From NCBI GenBank assembly GCA_900546445.1, contig URCV01000006.1, positions 1 to 49,298 of the forward strand: a stretch of 49,298 nt of DNA, given 5' to 3'. The notes under the pieces were generated by a model that saw only the letters and a program-made list of their open reading frames with translations, made no database searches and had not been told where the DNA came from. The DNA is from an uncultured Bacteroidales bacterium (lineage in GTDB: Bacteria > Bacteroidota > Bacteroidia > Bacteroidales > UBA932). Each line of letters opens with the position of its first letter. Position 1 is the stretch's first letter. Position numbers and translations under genes: made by a program. This document shows positions 25,139 to 33,613 of this stretch, in pieces.

Positions 25139-26336
25139 AGAGAGTCTTAAACTTAGTAGTGAAGAACTTGCCCTCAGGCTTTCCATTAGCATCCACGGCC
25201 ACTGCCCAAGCTATGAATTCCTCGCCGGACGGAAGACCATTGAAATTCTCTTGGTCGGCACCTTCCTCGTCGCTTGAGGTGAAGCCGCTCCATCTTCCCA
25301 ATTCCTCGACTGCCTGCTGTCTCTTGACGGCATTATTAGTCATATCCTCCTCGATGTAGCCGTTAAGGATGTACTCGAGGGTAGCCTCATCGGTACCGGC
25401 GGTTTCCTTGAACTGGTTGAACCTGGTCATATCGAGGACATTCCACAAGTAAACCACTTTCTTGTCAGAAGGCACGATCTTTACCTTGGCGCTGTTAGCG
25501 GTGATGTCCGATACGGTAAACTCAAAGGTGCAAGCTGCAGGATCGCCTCCGACAGTCTTGAACTCCTGCTTGAAAAGGGTGGTAGTAGGCTCACCGTCAG
25601 CATATCCGAAAGCCACTACATAGTACTCGCGACCCGGCTGCCATACCTTTCCGTCCACCTCGTTTACGAACTCGAAAGTTCCTGAAGTGGTAAGGTTGAA
25701 CATCATAAAGCTATTGTACTCGATGAAATACTTGATGGTCTCGCTGTCGCCCAGCTCATCTACCATAGGCTTGCTCCAGATATCCACAGCGTAAGTGTCG
25801 GCCTCTACCGTAGGAACTACCTTATAATCAGCGCCGTCATCATAGATGTTCGTCACCGTGATGCCGAGCTGGTTCGCTGAAGGAGCCACCGGCAGCGTAG
25901 TAAATGCCTTATAGGCCAATTCGCCCGTCACCTGACCCTCTGCGTTCACACCGAATGCCAATGCATAATAGTCCGTCAGCACTTCGAGAGTGGTAAAATC
26001 GTGAGAATCCACACCCTTCGAGAGGAGCTTTTCCAGAACCTCGGTGCGGCTAAGCGAATAAGCCTCCATTCTTCTTTCCACCTCGGCGTCGATGAAGGCC
26101 TGTGCGCCCTTGGACTTAATCTCGTCGAATCCGGGCTTTTTAACCACGTCGAAATAGTAAGTGGCCTCAAGGTCGGAAGGAGTGGCCTCCACATGTGCAC
26201 ATGTGGAAGTAATATCTGTAACTGCCAATTCAACGACGACTTTAGCCTCATCTTCAGTTTTTGGATGATTGCAAGACCCTAAGACAAGTGTCAGGGCTGC
26301 TCCGGCGGTCAATACCGCAAACAATTTAGTTTTCAT
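25137..26336 (-). CDS. Exported lipoprotein with repeated beta-sandwich-like modules
   Basis: This protein of about 399 residues has a lipobox ending LGSC (Cys22 from this start). Similar stretches recur: VVVELAVTDITSTCAHVEATPSD near the N-terminus and CTFEFTVSDITANSAKVKIVPSD near residue 270, with a related GITVTNIYDDGADYKVVP in between, so it has about three Ig/FN3-like modules. Each is followed by a helix-rich insert with YxF/KTL endings. I do not recognise a function; it is probably a cell-surface protein. An ATG 12 bases upstream (26348) is also possible; the A-rich run before 26336 favours the shorter form. Confidence 0.75.
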   Translation of the reverse strand: MKTKLFAVLTAGAALTLVLGSCNHPKTEDEAKVVVELAVTDITSTCAHVEATPSDLEATYYFDVVKKPGFDEIKSKGAQAFIDAEVERRMEAYSLSRTEVLEKLLSKGVDSHDFTTLEVLTDYYALAFGVNAEGQVTGELAYKAFTTLPVAPSANQLGITVTNIYDDGADYKVVPTVEADTYAVDIWSKPMVDELGDSETIKYFIEYNSFMMFNLTTSGTFEFVNEVDGKVWQPGREYYVVAFGYADGEPTTTLFKQEFKTVGGDPAACTFEFTVSDITANSAKVKIVPSDKKVVYLWNVLDMTRFNQFKETAGTDEATLEYILNGYIEEDMTNNAVKRQQAVEELGRWSGFTSSDEEGADQENFNGLPSGEEFIAWAVAVDANGKPEGKFFTTKFKTL

Positions 26337-26364
26337 AACTTTTTCCATATTAACTTTTCTGGGT

Positions 26365-26372
26365 CAAAAATA
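26365..26372 (-). promoter_or_regulatory. -7 element for the lipoprotein gene
   Basis: TATTTTTG on the minus strand matches TAnnTTTG, about 28 bases before the preferred start. The -33 box is not clear. Confidence 0.4.
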
Positions 26373-26414
26373 GCAATTATTCTCAAAAATAATACGCTTA
26401 TCACTATATTTATG

Positions 26415-26422
26415 TAAATTTG
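26415..26422 (+). promoter_or_regulatory. -7 element for yicC
   Basis: TAAATTTG matches TAnnTTTG 24 bases before the yicC ATG. No TTTG is found 19-20 bases further upstream. Confidence 0.42.
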
Positions 26423-26446
26423 CAGGCTTAAAAAATCGCACTGTTT

Positions 26447-27343
26447 ATGATAAAGTCCATGACCGGCTATGGCAAGGCCATCGCAGAATTGCCAAAGGGT
26501 AAACTTACCATCGAGATACGCACTCTTAACGGAAAGACGGCTGACGTGAGCATCAAGTCTTCCCTTCTGCCTAAGGATAAGGAATTGGCAGCCAGGGCTA
26601 TGATATCATCCGCACTTCAAAGGGGCACCATCGACGTGTATTTGACCTGGGAGGCTAAGGAGTGCGATGTGGCGCGCGCCATAAACGCGAAGGTAGCAGA
26701 GAGTTACATCGAGCAGATAAGACAATTGGCAAGAAATGCCGGCGTTCCTCAGGACCCGATGTCGCTCGCGGACAGCGGTGCGACCATATTGGCATCCGTG
26801 CTGAGAATGCCGGACGTGCTGGATGTGCAGAAGGCTGAAACCCTGACGGATGAGGATTGGCCGGCAATAGAGGCGGCTTTCGCGCAGTGTCTGGAAAACG
26901 TGTGCAAATACCGCGCGGACGAAGGCGTCATATTGTATAAGGACATCACTTCGAGAATCGAGAAGATTCTGGACTATTATACTGAGGTCGAGGCATTTGC
27001 CGTTCAGAGAACCGAGGCCATAAAGGAGAGGATTCTCAAGGCTGCGGAGGAATTGCAGGTCAAGCTCGATAAGGAGCGCTTCGAGCAGGAGATGATTTTC
27101 TATCTGGAAAAACTCGACATAAACGAAGAGAAAGTCAGACTCCGTCAGCACTGCAAATACTTTATGGACACCATCGATTCGGAGCCATACCCGGGAAAGA
27201 AGCTGGGATTCATCATCCAGGAGATGGGACGCGAGATAAACACGACCGGCTCGAAGGCCAACCACGCCGACATCCAGCAATTGGTCGTAAAGATGAAGGA
27301 CGAGCTCGAGAAAATGCGCGAGCAGTCGATGAACGTGCTATAG
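26447..27343 (+). CDS. yicC: YicC family endoribonuclease
   Basis: This 298-residue soluble protein of the YicC/YloC family starts with the signature MIKSMTGYGKA. The C-terminal DUF1732 region reads EKVRLRQHCKYFMDTIDSEPYPGKKLGFIIQEMGREINTTGSKAN with the family's conserved His, Glu and metal-site acidic residues. E. coli YicC is an RNA endonuclease that affects small RNA decay. The length is normal. It is a lone plus-strand gene whose last 6 bases overlap the convergent asparaginase gene. Confidence 0.93.
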   Translation: MIKSMTGYGKAIAELPKGKLTIEIRTLNGKTADVSIKSSLLPKDKELAARAMISSALQRGTIDVYLTWEAKECDVARAINAKVAESYIEQIRQLARNAGVPQDPMSLADSGATILASVLRMPDVLDVQKAETLTDEDWPAIEAAFAQCLENVCKYRADEGVILYKDITSRIEKILDYYTEVEAFAVQRTEAIKERILKAAEELQVKLDKERFEQEMIFYLEKLDINEEKVRLRQHCKYFMDTIDSEPYPGKKLGFIIQEMGREINTTGSKANHADIQQLVVKMKDELEKMREQSMNVL

Positions 27344-28357
27344 AATCTCGCCGCGCAGAGGAAGGGCCAATTGCGCCTTGATTCGAGCGTTGTCCATACC
27401 GGTCCCCAAGAGATAGAAAAGCTTTGCGAGCATAGCCTCGGTCGTGGAAGTGTTACCGCTAACCACGCCGCACATCTTCATATTATGTCCCGTAGCATAT
27501 AAATCCATATTTACCTCACCGGCAAGGCATTGGGTAACATTTACCAATATCTTTCCCTCCTGGGATGCCTGTCGCACGAGGTCGAGAAACCACTCCTTCG
27601 AAGGAGCATTTCCGGCGCCGTATGTTTCGATGATTACAGCCCTGGTGTCGGATCCCAGCAGCACGTCGCGCACCACGGACGGAGTAATGCCGGGATGTAT
27701 CTTCAAGATGCTTACCCTAGTATCCAGCTCCGTATGCACTACGAGCGGAGAGACCGGACGCGGAAGTAGTATCCTGTCGTTATATCTTATGTTTATGCCA
27801 GCCACGGCGAGGGGCTCGAGATTCGGGGATGAGAAGGCTTCGAAGCTCTCGGAATTCACTTTAGTACTGCGATTTCCGCGAAGGAGTTTCGAGCCGAAAT
27901 AGATGGCTACTTCGTTAATCACCGGTCCTCCGTCGGGGCGCTTTGCAGAAGCGATTTCCACTGCCGAAACCAGATTCTCCTTTCCGTCGGTTCGAGGTGC
28001 ACCGATAGGCAACTGGCTTCCGGTAAAAATCACAGGCTTACCCAGATTCTCGAGCATAAAGCTCAGTGCAGAAGCGGAATAGGCCATAGTGTCCGTACCG
28101 TGAAGCACCACGAACCCATCGTAGTCATCGTAAGCATCCCGTATCATCAGAGCAAGCCGGCTCCACATCGAAGGTTCCACGTCAGAAGAGTCTATAAGCG
28201 GGTCGAACACCCTATAGTCTATTCTACAGGCGAACTTTTCGAGTTCAGGCACTTCGGACACTATCTGGGAGAAGTCGAACGGGTGCAGGACTCCTTCGGA
28301 ATCCGCTTTCATACCTATGGTACCACCGGTGTAAATCAATAGAATAGACGAGAGCAT
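27338..28357 (-). CDS. ansA: Type I L-asparaginase
   Basis: This 339-residue enzyme hydrolyses asparagine to aspartate and ammonia. Both catalytic Thr motifs are present: YTGGTIGM near residue 9-16 and VLHGTDTMAYSASALSFML near 84-102; GSQLPIGAPRTDGKENL follows. There is no signal peptide, so it is the cytosolic type I form. It begins 6 bases after the cca stop and is probably co-transcribed with cca. Confidence 0.93.
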   Translation of the reverse strand: MLSSILLIYTGGTIGMKADSEGVLHPFDFSQIVSEVPELEKFACRIDYRVFDPLIDSSDVEPSMWSRLALMIRDAYDDYDGFVVLHGTDTMAYSASALSFMLENLGKPVIFTGSQLPIGAPRTDGKENLVSAVEIASAKRPDGGPVINEVAIYFGSKLLRGNRSTKVNSESFEAFSSPNLEPLAVAGINIRYNDRILLPRPVSPLVVHTELDTRVSILKIHPGITPSVVRDVLLGSDTRAVIIETYGAGNAPSKEWFLDLVRQASQEGKILVNVTQCLAGEVNMDLYATGHNMKMCGVVSGNTSTTEAMLAKLFYLLGTGMDNARIKAQLALPLRGEIL

Positions 28358-28363
28358 ATCAAA

Positions 28364-29788
28364 TTATTTTACTGCTTTTAATCCAAATTCAGGAGCGACT
28401 TCGCGCATATACTTGTCGGCCGACTCGAAATCGTTTTCCACGACTCCGTCGAGAATCGCTTCCTTTACCTTTTCCTTCAAAAGGCCAATCTCCTTACAAG
28501 GCTCGATTCCGTAGACTTCCATAACGTATTCTCCTGTAATGGGATTCTTGAAGTTACGGATTTTGTCCTTTTCCTCCACTTCCACGAGCTTTTGTTCGAC
28601 CAGAGCAAAATTGGCCCGAATACGGCTCACCTTCGCCGGGTTCTTCGAGGTAACGTCGGCCTTACAGAGGAGCATAAGGTCGTCTATCTCGTCGGAAGCG
28701 TCGAAAAGCAGGCGTCTCACCGCAGAATCGGACACGCCCTCGTCGACAAGCGCTATCGGGCGCAGGTGCAGCCAGACGAGCTTGCGTACATATTTCGAAG
28801 CCTCTATCGGCAGCTTTAGCCTGTTGAAGATGGTAGGGACCATCTTCGAGCCTATTATGTCGTGTCCGTGGAAAGTCCAGCCTATCGCGGGGTCGTATTT
28901 TTTCGATGCAGGCTTTCCGATGTCGTGTAAGAGCGCAGCCCAGCGCAGCCATAGCTTAGGCTCCGGACCATCCGAAGCCGCTACGTTGTCCAAAACCATA
29001 AGAGTGTGCGAGAAATTCTCCTTATGACCTCTTCCTTCTACAGTTTCCACCCCCTTGAGAGCGCAGAGTTCGGGCAAGATATGCTTGAGAAGCCCCGTGC
29101 TTTCCAGCAATTCGAAGGCCATGGACGGATGTGCGGTAAGAAGCATCTTGTTCAGTTCCTCAGTTATTCGCTCCATAGAAAGTATGGAGAGCCTATCGGC
29201 CATTTGCGACATAGCGGACAGAGACTCCGGAACTATCGTAAACTTGAGTTCGGGAGTGCTGAGGCGCGTAGCGAAGCGAATGGCACGAAGCATACGCAAA
29301 GGGTCGTCGGAGTAGGTGGTAATAGGGTCGAGCGGGGTGCGGATAATGCCGCTTTTCAAGTCTTGAAGCCCCCCGAACGGATCCACGAGCTCCCCGAAAC
29401 TACCTCCGTTAAGCGAAAAAGCCATAGCGTTTATGGTAAAGTCTCGACGCATCTGGTCGTCTTCCAGAGTACCGTTCTCGACTATGGGCTTTCTGGACTC
29501 GCGCCTGTAAGACTCCTTACGCGCGCCCACGAATTCCACCTCGTCGCCTTGGTAATGGAGCATAGCCGTGCCGAAATTCTTAAAATAGGAGACATACTTT
29601 CCCGTCTTCTCCCCTACTGCACGCGCGAAGTCTATTCCGCTGCCCTCCACCACGATATCTATATCGTTCGAAGGCCGTCCTAAAAAGCAGTCGCGCACAT
29701 ATCCTCCTATCACGAAAGCCCTTACCCCGCGGCTTGAAGCCACTTGGCTGACTATCTGAAAAATCTCCTTATTCAAGTAATCCGACAT
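28364..29788 (-). CDS. cca: CCA tRNA nucleotidyltransferase with HD domain
   Basis: This 474-residue enzyme adds CCA to tRNA 3' ends. The nucleotidyltransferase head has VIGGYVRDCFLGRPSNDIDIVV (about 25-46, catalytic DxD) and the RRDFTINAMAF motif. The C-terminal HD domain has LLHDIGKPA and FHGHDIIGSK. None of the tRNAs in this window encodes CCA, so such an activity is needed. A poly(A) polymerase role is possible but less likely. It shares its first base with the end of the upstream nuclease-fold gene. Confidence 0.92.
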   Translation of the reverse strand: MSDYLNKEIFQIVSQVASSRGVRAFVIGGYVRDCFLGRPSNDIDIVVEGSGIDFARAVGEKTGKYVSYFKNFGTAMLHYQGDEVEFVGARKESYRRESRKPIVENGTLEDDQMRRDFTINAMAFSLNGGSFGELVDPFGGLQDLKSGIIRTPLDPITTYSDDPLRMLRAIRFATRLSTPELKFTIVPESLSAMSQMADRLSILSMERITEELNKMLLTAHPSMAFELLESTGLLKHILPELCALKGVETVEGRGHKENFSHTLMVLDNVAASDGPEPKLWLRWAALLHDIGKPASKKYDPAIGWTFHGHDIIGSKMVPTIFNRLKLPIEASKYVRKLVWLHLRPIALVDEGVSDSAVRRLLFDASDEIDDLMLLCKADVTSKNPAKVSRIRANFALVEQKLVEVEEKDKIRNFKNPITGEYVMEVYGIEPCKEIGLLKEKVKEAILDGVVENDFESADKYMREVAPEFGLKAVK

Positions 29789-30183
29789 TATAACATCTGT
29801 TCAAATTTAGGAAACTCCCTTAAGGGGATGAATTCCCCCGCGGCGTTCCTTCCATATAAAAAAGTGCTCTTACCGTTAGTCAGCACTATGTACTTAATAT
29901 CCAACACTGCGTGGTAGCGAAGCGCCTGTCGTATGGTTTCAGCTCCCAACTCCACGTCTTCCCTCTTGCATTCCACCACCAGAAGGGGTTTCCCTTCGCG
30001 GTCGAAGACTACTATGTCGGCTCTATACCTCTTCCGGCCATACTCCAAGGCCACCTCACTGTTCATAAGGGATATGGGCACATCGCACTCTTTCATAAGA
30101 AAGGCGATGAACCACTGCCTCACCCTTTCTTCCGGGGTCAAGGCGACTTCTTTTTTACGAAGCGGGTCCCATATAGTTTGCAT
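29788..30183 (-). CDS. HsdR N-terminal-like PD-(D/E)XK protein
   Basis: This small protein (131 residues from ATG 30183) matches the type I restriction HsdR N-terminal domain found as a stand-alone gene in Bacteroidetes. The nuclease core is visible as YRADIVVFD, then LLVVECKRED (D...ExK), with a Gln in a following helix (ETIRQALRYH). No methyltransferase or specificity gene is near, so it is not a restriction system; it may act in DNA repair, which is inferred. ATG 30183 is chosen over 30192 because the upper codons lie inside the -7 box. Confidence 0.8.
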   Translation of the reverse strand: MQTIWDPLRKKEVALTPEERVRQWFIAFLMKECDVPISLMNSEVALEYGRKRYRADIVVFDREGKPLLVVECKREDVELGAETIRQALRYHAVLDIKYIVLTNGKSTFLYGRNAAGEFIPLREFPKFEQML

Positions 30184-30207
30184 AGAACACAAAATTAACT
30201 AATTTTG
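30177..30207 (+). promoter_or_regulatory. Promoter of the xer-recF operon
   Basis: TTTG (30177-30180), 19 bases, then TAATTTTG (30200-30207). It fits the -33/-7 consensus and lies 17 bases before the recombinase ATG. It overlaps the divergent promoter below. Confidence 0.65.
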
Positions 30208-30221
30208 TAAGAACGACCAAA
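30190..30221 (-). promoter_or_regulatory. Divergent promoter of the hsdR_N-cca-ansA operon
   Basis: On the minus strand TTTG (30218-30221), 20 bases, then TAATTTTG (30190-30197). Start of transcription would be within a few bases of the ATG at 30183, so the message is nearly leaderless. Confidence 0.6.
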
Positions 30222-30224
30222 CGG

Positions 30225-31166
30225 ATGGAACTCATAGACAAATATATCGACTACCTAAGTGGAGTGCGGCGTTTTTCCGAAAGGACGCTACAGATATACC
30301 GAGGCGTCTTGGAAGACTTTAACGCCTACTTGGACACTACGGAGCTGCTCGACGGCCTTACGCCACAGGTTCTTCGCGCCTACGAAGTCCATCTCCTGGA
30401 AAACAAGCATCTGGGAAGCCGCACCGTCGGACTTTATATGAGTGCGCTGAGCAGCTTTGCCAAATACCTCACGAAAGAAGGTCTTATTAAGTCAAACCCC
30501 GTAAAGGCGGTGAGCCGGCCTAAAACCGAAAAACTGCTTCCGATATTCTACAGGGAAGAATCTATGACTTCCTACTTTAAGGACACTGCCCTTTACGGCA
30601 GCGAAGATGCCCTGCTTCTCATTAACGGCCGAAACGCCTCGAAAGAATACGAAAAAGTGCTTAAAAGGCTCATCGTGAGCCTGCTTTTCTTTACCGGAAT
30701 CCGACGGAGCGAACTCATCTCCATAAGACTTAGGGACATAGACTTCTCCAGGGAAACCCTAAAGGTAAGGGGAAAGGGAGACAAGACGCGCGAAATACCG
30801 CTTGAGCCTCACTTAATCCGGGAAATTTCGCTATATTTACAAGCACAAAGCCTGATGGACATATCCTCGAAGGACGCCCTGCTCATTACCCCTAGCGGCA
30901 GACCTCTCTACCCTAATTACGTAGACAGAGCCGTGAAAGGAGAGCTGGGGAAGGAAGCCTCGATTACCGCGAGAAAGTCTCCGCACGTCCTGAGGCATAC
31001 CATAGCGACAGAATTGCTTAACGAAGGAGCCGAGCTGAACAGCATAAAGGAGATGCTCGGACACTCGTCGCTCGCCGCCACCCAGGTTTACACGCATAAC
31101 TCGATAGAAAAACTAAAAAAGACTTACAATCAGGCACATCCGCTATGCCAAGACTTGAAAGAATAA
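30225..31166 (+). CDS. Tyrosine recombinase, XerC/XerD type
   Basis: This 313-residue recombinase has a SAM-like N-terminal core-binding domain (about 1-90) and the catalytic domain (about 105-310). The full catalytic set can be read: Arg160 (TGIRRSE), Lys184 (RGKGDK), His254 and Arg257 (HVLRHT), His280 (LGHSS) and Tyr289 (VYTH). Size and housekeeping context (with recF and DUF721) fit a chromosomal XerC/D rather than a phage integrase, but Bacteroidales carry many paralogues, so a dif-resolution role is not certain. Its end overlaps recF by 22 bases. Confidence 0.88.
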   Translation: MELIDKYIDYLSGVRRFSERTLQIYRGVLEDFNAYLDTTELLDGLTPQVLRAYEVHLLENKHLGSRTVGLYMSALSSFAKYLTKEGLIKSNPVKAVSRPKTEKLLPIFYREESMTSYFKDTALYGSEDALLLINGRNASKEYEKVLKRLIVSLLFFTGIRRSELISIRLRDIDFSRETLKVRGKGDKTREIPLEPHLIREISLYLQAQSLMDISSKDALLITPSGRPLYPNYVDRAVKGELGKEASITARKSPHVLRHTIATELLNEGAELNSIKEMLGHSSLAATQVYTHNSIEKLKKTYNQAHPLCQDLKE

Positions 31167-32242
31167 TAGTACGGAACTGGAGAAACATAGAATTGCAGGA
31201 GCTTGACTTCTGCCCTAATATGAACTGTATCTGTGGAGACAACGGCGAGGGTAAGACTAACCTTCTCGACGCCATCTACTATTTGTCCCTGACTAAAAGC
31301 GCATTCAGTACCTCAGACAGGTTCAACTACCGCTCCGGCGAAAAGGAACTGGACATCTGCGGAGTCTACGATATGGAGAGAGGAGACATCCACTCCAAAT
31401 TCAGCATAAAGAGCTCGGCTTCAGGCGAAAAGAAGATGTTTCGCGACGGAAAGCCATACACACGGCTCAGCGAGCACATAGGTCTGCTTCCCATAGTTAT
31501 GGTGAGCCCTAACGACAGCGTCCTGGTAAGCGAGGGCAGCGAGGAAAGGCGCAAGTTCGTGTCTTCGGCGCTCTCCCAGATAGACCGCGAGCACCTGGTC
31601 GCCCTACAGAGCTATAATCGACTGCTCGCTCAGAGGAATGCCCTTTTGAAAAGTGGCAAATGCAGCGATGACCTACTGGACAGCATAGACTATAATTTGG
31701 ACAGATTGGCCAATTCCATCTACCGCTCCAGGACAGCACTGCTCGACACCCTCCGCCCGAAGGTGCAGGACTTCTACAGGCAGCTCAGCGCCGGGAAGGA
31801 GGCTGTGGACATCAAATACTCATCCGACCTCGACAAGGGCTCGCTGATGGATTTGCTGGCGGACTCGCGCGAAAAGGACAAGATGCTTATGTTTACGACT
31901 TGCGGAGTCCAGCGCGACGACTTTCTCTTCCTGATGAACGATTCTCCCATAAGGAAAACCGGTTCTCAGGGGCAGCAAAAGTGTTTTTTAGTGGCGCTCA
32001 AGTTCGCCCAGTACGAACTTATGAAGTCACGTTACGGATTCCCGCCCATCCTGCTTCTGGACGACCTTTTCGACAAGCTCGACGTGCATCGTACCGAGAA
32101 TCTGCTGCAGATGGTATCCGGCGAGGACTTCGGACAGATTTTCCTCTCGGACACTAATAAGCTTAGAGTTAAGGAGATAATAGATAAATTCACCGCACAG
32201 AGTTGCTATTACGAAGTACATAACGGAGTGTTCACTCGATGA
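31145..32242 (+). CDS. recF: DNA replication and repair protein RecF
   Basis: This 365-residue SMC-like ATPase loads RecA at single-strand gaps. Walker A: CGDNGEGKTNLLDAI (about 30-44). ABC signature-like segment: SQGQQKCFLVALK. Walker B: PILLLDDLFDKLD (about 300-312). The start MPRLERIIVRNWRNI is typical. It lies inside an operon with a Xer-type recombinase and DUF721, common in Bacteroidetes, and overlaps DUF721 by 4 bases. Confidence 0.94.
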   Translation: MPRLERIIVRNWRNIELQELDFCPNMNCICGDNGEGKTNLLDAIYYLSLTKSAFSTSDRFNYRSGEKELDICGVYDMERGDIHSKFSIKSSASGEKKMFRDGKPYTRLSEHIGLLPIVMVSPNDSVLVSEGSEERRKFVSSALSQIDREHLVALQSYNRLLAQRNALLKSGKCSDDLLDSIDYNLDRLANSIYRSRTALLDTLRPKVQDFYRQLSAGKEAVDIKYSSDLDKGSLMDLLADSREKDKMLMFTTCGVQRDDFLFLMNDSPIRKTGSQGQQKCFLVALKFAQYELMKSRYGFPPILLLDDLFDKLDVHRTENLLQMVSGEDFGQIFLSDTNKLRVKEIIDKFTAQSCYYEVHNGVFTR

Positions 32243-32562
32243 AAATAGAGAAGAAAACGGCCAATAGCGCAGGCGATTTGGCATTGGCATACATAAAATA
32301 CCTGAAAGCCGCTCCGGCCCTGAACACGCGCAGGATTTTCGAGGCGTGGGATAGCGTCAGCGGGGCTTCACAGTATACGCTCAACCGGTTTTTCAAGAAC
32401 GGCACACTGTTCATAAAGCTCAATTCGTCGGTAGCGCGAAACTACCTTCAATTCCGGACAGAGAGCATTAAGGAAAGGATGAACGCCGTATTGGCCGAAG
32501 ACGAATTGTTCATAAAAGACGATCCTAAAGTGGGTTACGTGGAAAACATCGTACTGAAATGA
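32239..32562 (+). CDS. DUF721 (DciA-like) protein
   Basis: This 107-residue basic protein has the DUF721 core: IFEAWDSVSGAS, then LFIKLNSSVARNYLQF. DUF721 includes DciA, which helps load the DnaB helicase in bacteria lacking DnaC. Its place directly after recF, with 4-base overlaps on both sides, is the usual Bacteroidetes arrangement and agrees with a DNA replication role. Confidence 0.85.
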   Translation: MKIEKKTANSAGDLALAYIKYLKAAPALNTRRIFEAWDSVSGASQYTLNRFFKNGTLFIKLNSSVARNYLQFRTESIKERMNAVLAEDELFIKDDPKVGYVENIVLK

Positions 32563-33593
32563 AGATTATAATAGATACGGAGGTTCCGTTCATAAAAGGA
32601 GTGTTCGAGCCCTACGCCGAAGTCGAATACCTTTTCGGGAGCGAGATTAATCCCGAAACCATAAAAGATGCGGATGCCCTTATAGTAAAAGGACATACGA
32701 GGTGCGACGCTGCCCTTTTGGAGGGAAGCGCCGTGAAAATCATAGCCACGACTCTGGTCAGCATAGACCATATCGACATAGACTATTGTAATAAAAAAGG
32801 CATCTACGTTCAGAACGCCAAGGGAACCATCGGAGGTGCCGTGTCGAACTACGTCTTTTCCGCCATCTACGGATGCGCCGCGAAGAAGAGCATCAACCTG
32901 ACTAACGCCACGATGGGCATAATAGGTTACGGCTCGGTGGGAATGCGCATTGAAGCGGTGGCGCGGGCACTCGGATTCAAGGTCCTCATCGAAGATCCGC
33001 CTAAAGCTAACGTCCAGAGTCCCAGCCAATTCTGCGACCTCGACCATCTGTTGGCGAACTCCGACGTAGTGACCCTGCACGTACCCCTGAACGAGCGCAC
33101 GAAGGGTATGGCCGATTCCGACTTCTTTTCGAAGATGAAATATGGGGCTATGTTCATAAATACGGCCAATGGGGCCCTGGTCGTGGACGACGACCTGATT
33201 AACGCAGTGCCCAAGTTGGGCGCAGTGATAATAGACTGCTGGAACAACGAGCCTGACATAAACAGGGATTTGCTGGAAAAGGTGGACATAGGCACCCCGC
33301 ACATCTCCGGCTACTCCTATCAGAGCAAATTGGCCGCTACCAGAGTAACCATCAGAAGCGTAGCGAGATACTTCGGCTTTTCCGAACTCTTCGACTACTT
33401 CCCGAAGCCGGACATAGAGGGGATGGATTCCATACACGTGGACGTCATAGGAAAGAGCCAGGGAGAGATAGCCAGCATCTTCCAGTATAACTACCCCATC
33501 TTCACCGATGACTTCCTGCTAAAGATGGCGCCATGGGCATTCAACGACCTGAGAATCAAATACAAATACCGCAGAGAATTTCACGTATTATAA
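32559..33593 (+). CDS. PdxB-like D-2-hydroxyacid dehydrogenase fold, altered active site
   Basis: This 344-residue protein has the layout of 4-phosphoerythronate dehydrogenase (PdxB): start KIIIDTEVPFIKGVFEPYAEVEYL, Rossmann motif IIGYGSVG (121-128), DCWNNEPD with Glu231, TPHISGYS with His248, and a C-terminal extension. The catalytic Arg of the NxxRG motif is missing: the text reads NTANGALVVD, with Asn204 in its place. The substrate loop (VKGHTRCD, TTLVSIDHID) also differs from the usual VRTRT and A-T-G-DHID forms. It may have lost PdxB activity or gained another; vitamin B6 synthesis should not be assumed from it. Confidence 0.78.
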   Translation: MKIIIDTEVPFIKGVFEPYAEVEYLFGSEINPETIKDADALIVKGHTRCDAALLEGSAVKIIATTLVSIDHIDIDYCNKKGIYVQNAKGTIGGAVSNYVFSAIYGCAAKKSINLTNATMGIIGYGSVGMRIEAVARALGFKVLIEDPPKANVQSPSQFCDLDHLLANSDVVTLHVPLNERTKGMADSDFFSKMKYGAMFINTANGALVVDDDLINAVPKLGAVIIDCWNNEPDINRDLLEKVDIGTPHISGYSYQSKLAATRVTIRSVARYFGFSELFDYFPKPDIEGMDSIHVDVIGKSQGEIASIFQYNYPIFTDDFLLKMAPWAFNDLRIKYKYRREFHVL

Positions 33594-33613
33594 ACCATAA
33601 CACCACCATTATT

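Noticed and set aside
29788..30183. Type I restriction system
   Set aside because: Only the HsdR N-terminal nuclease fold is present, with no HsdM, HsdS or helicase part, and it is co-oriented with housekeeping genes.
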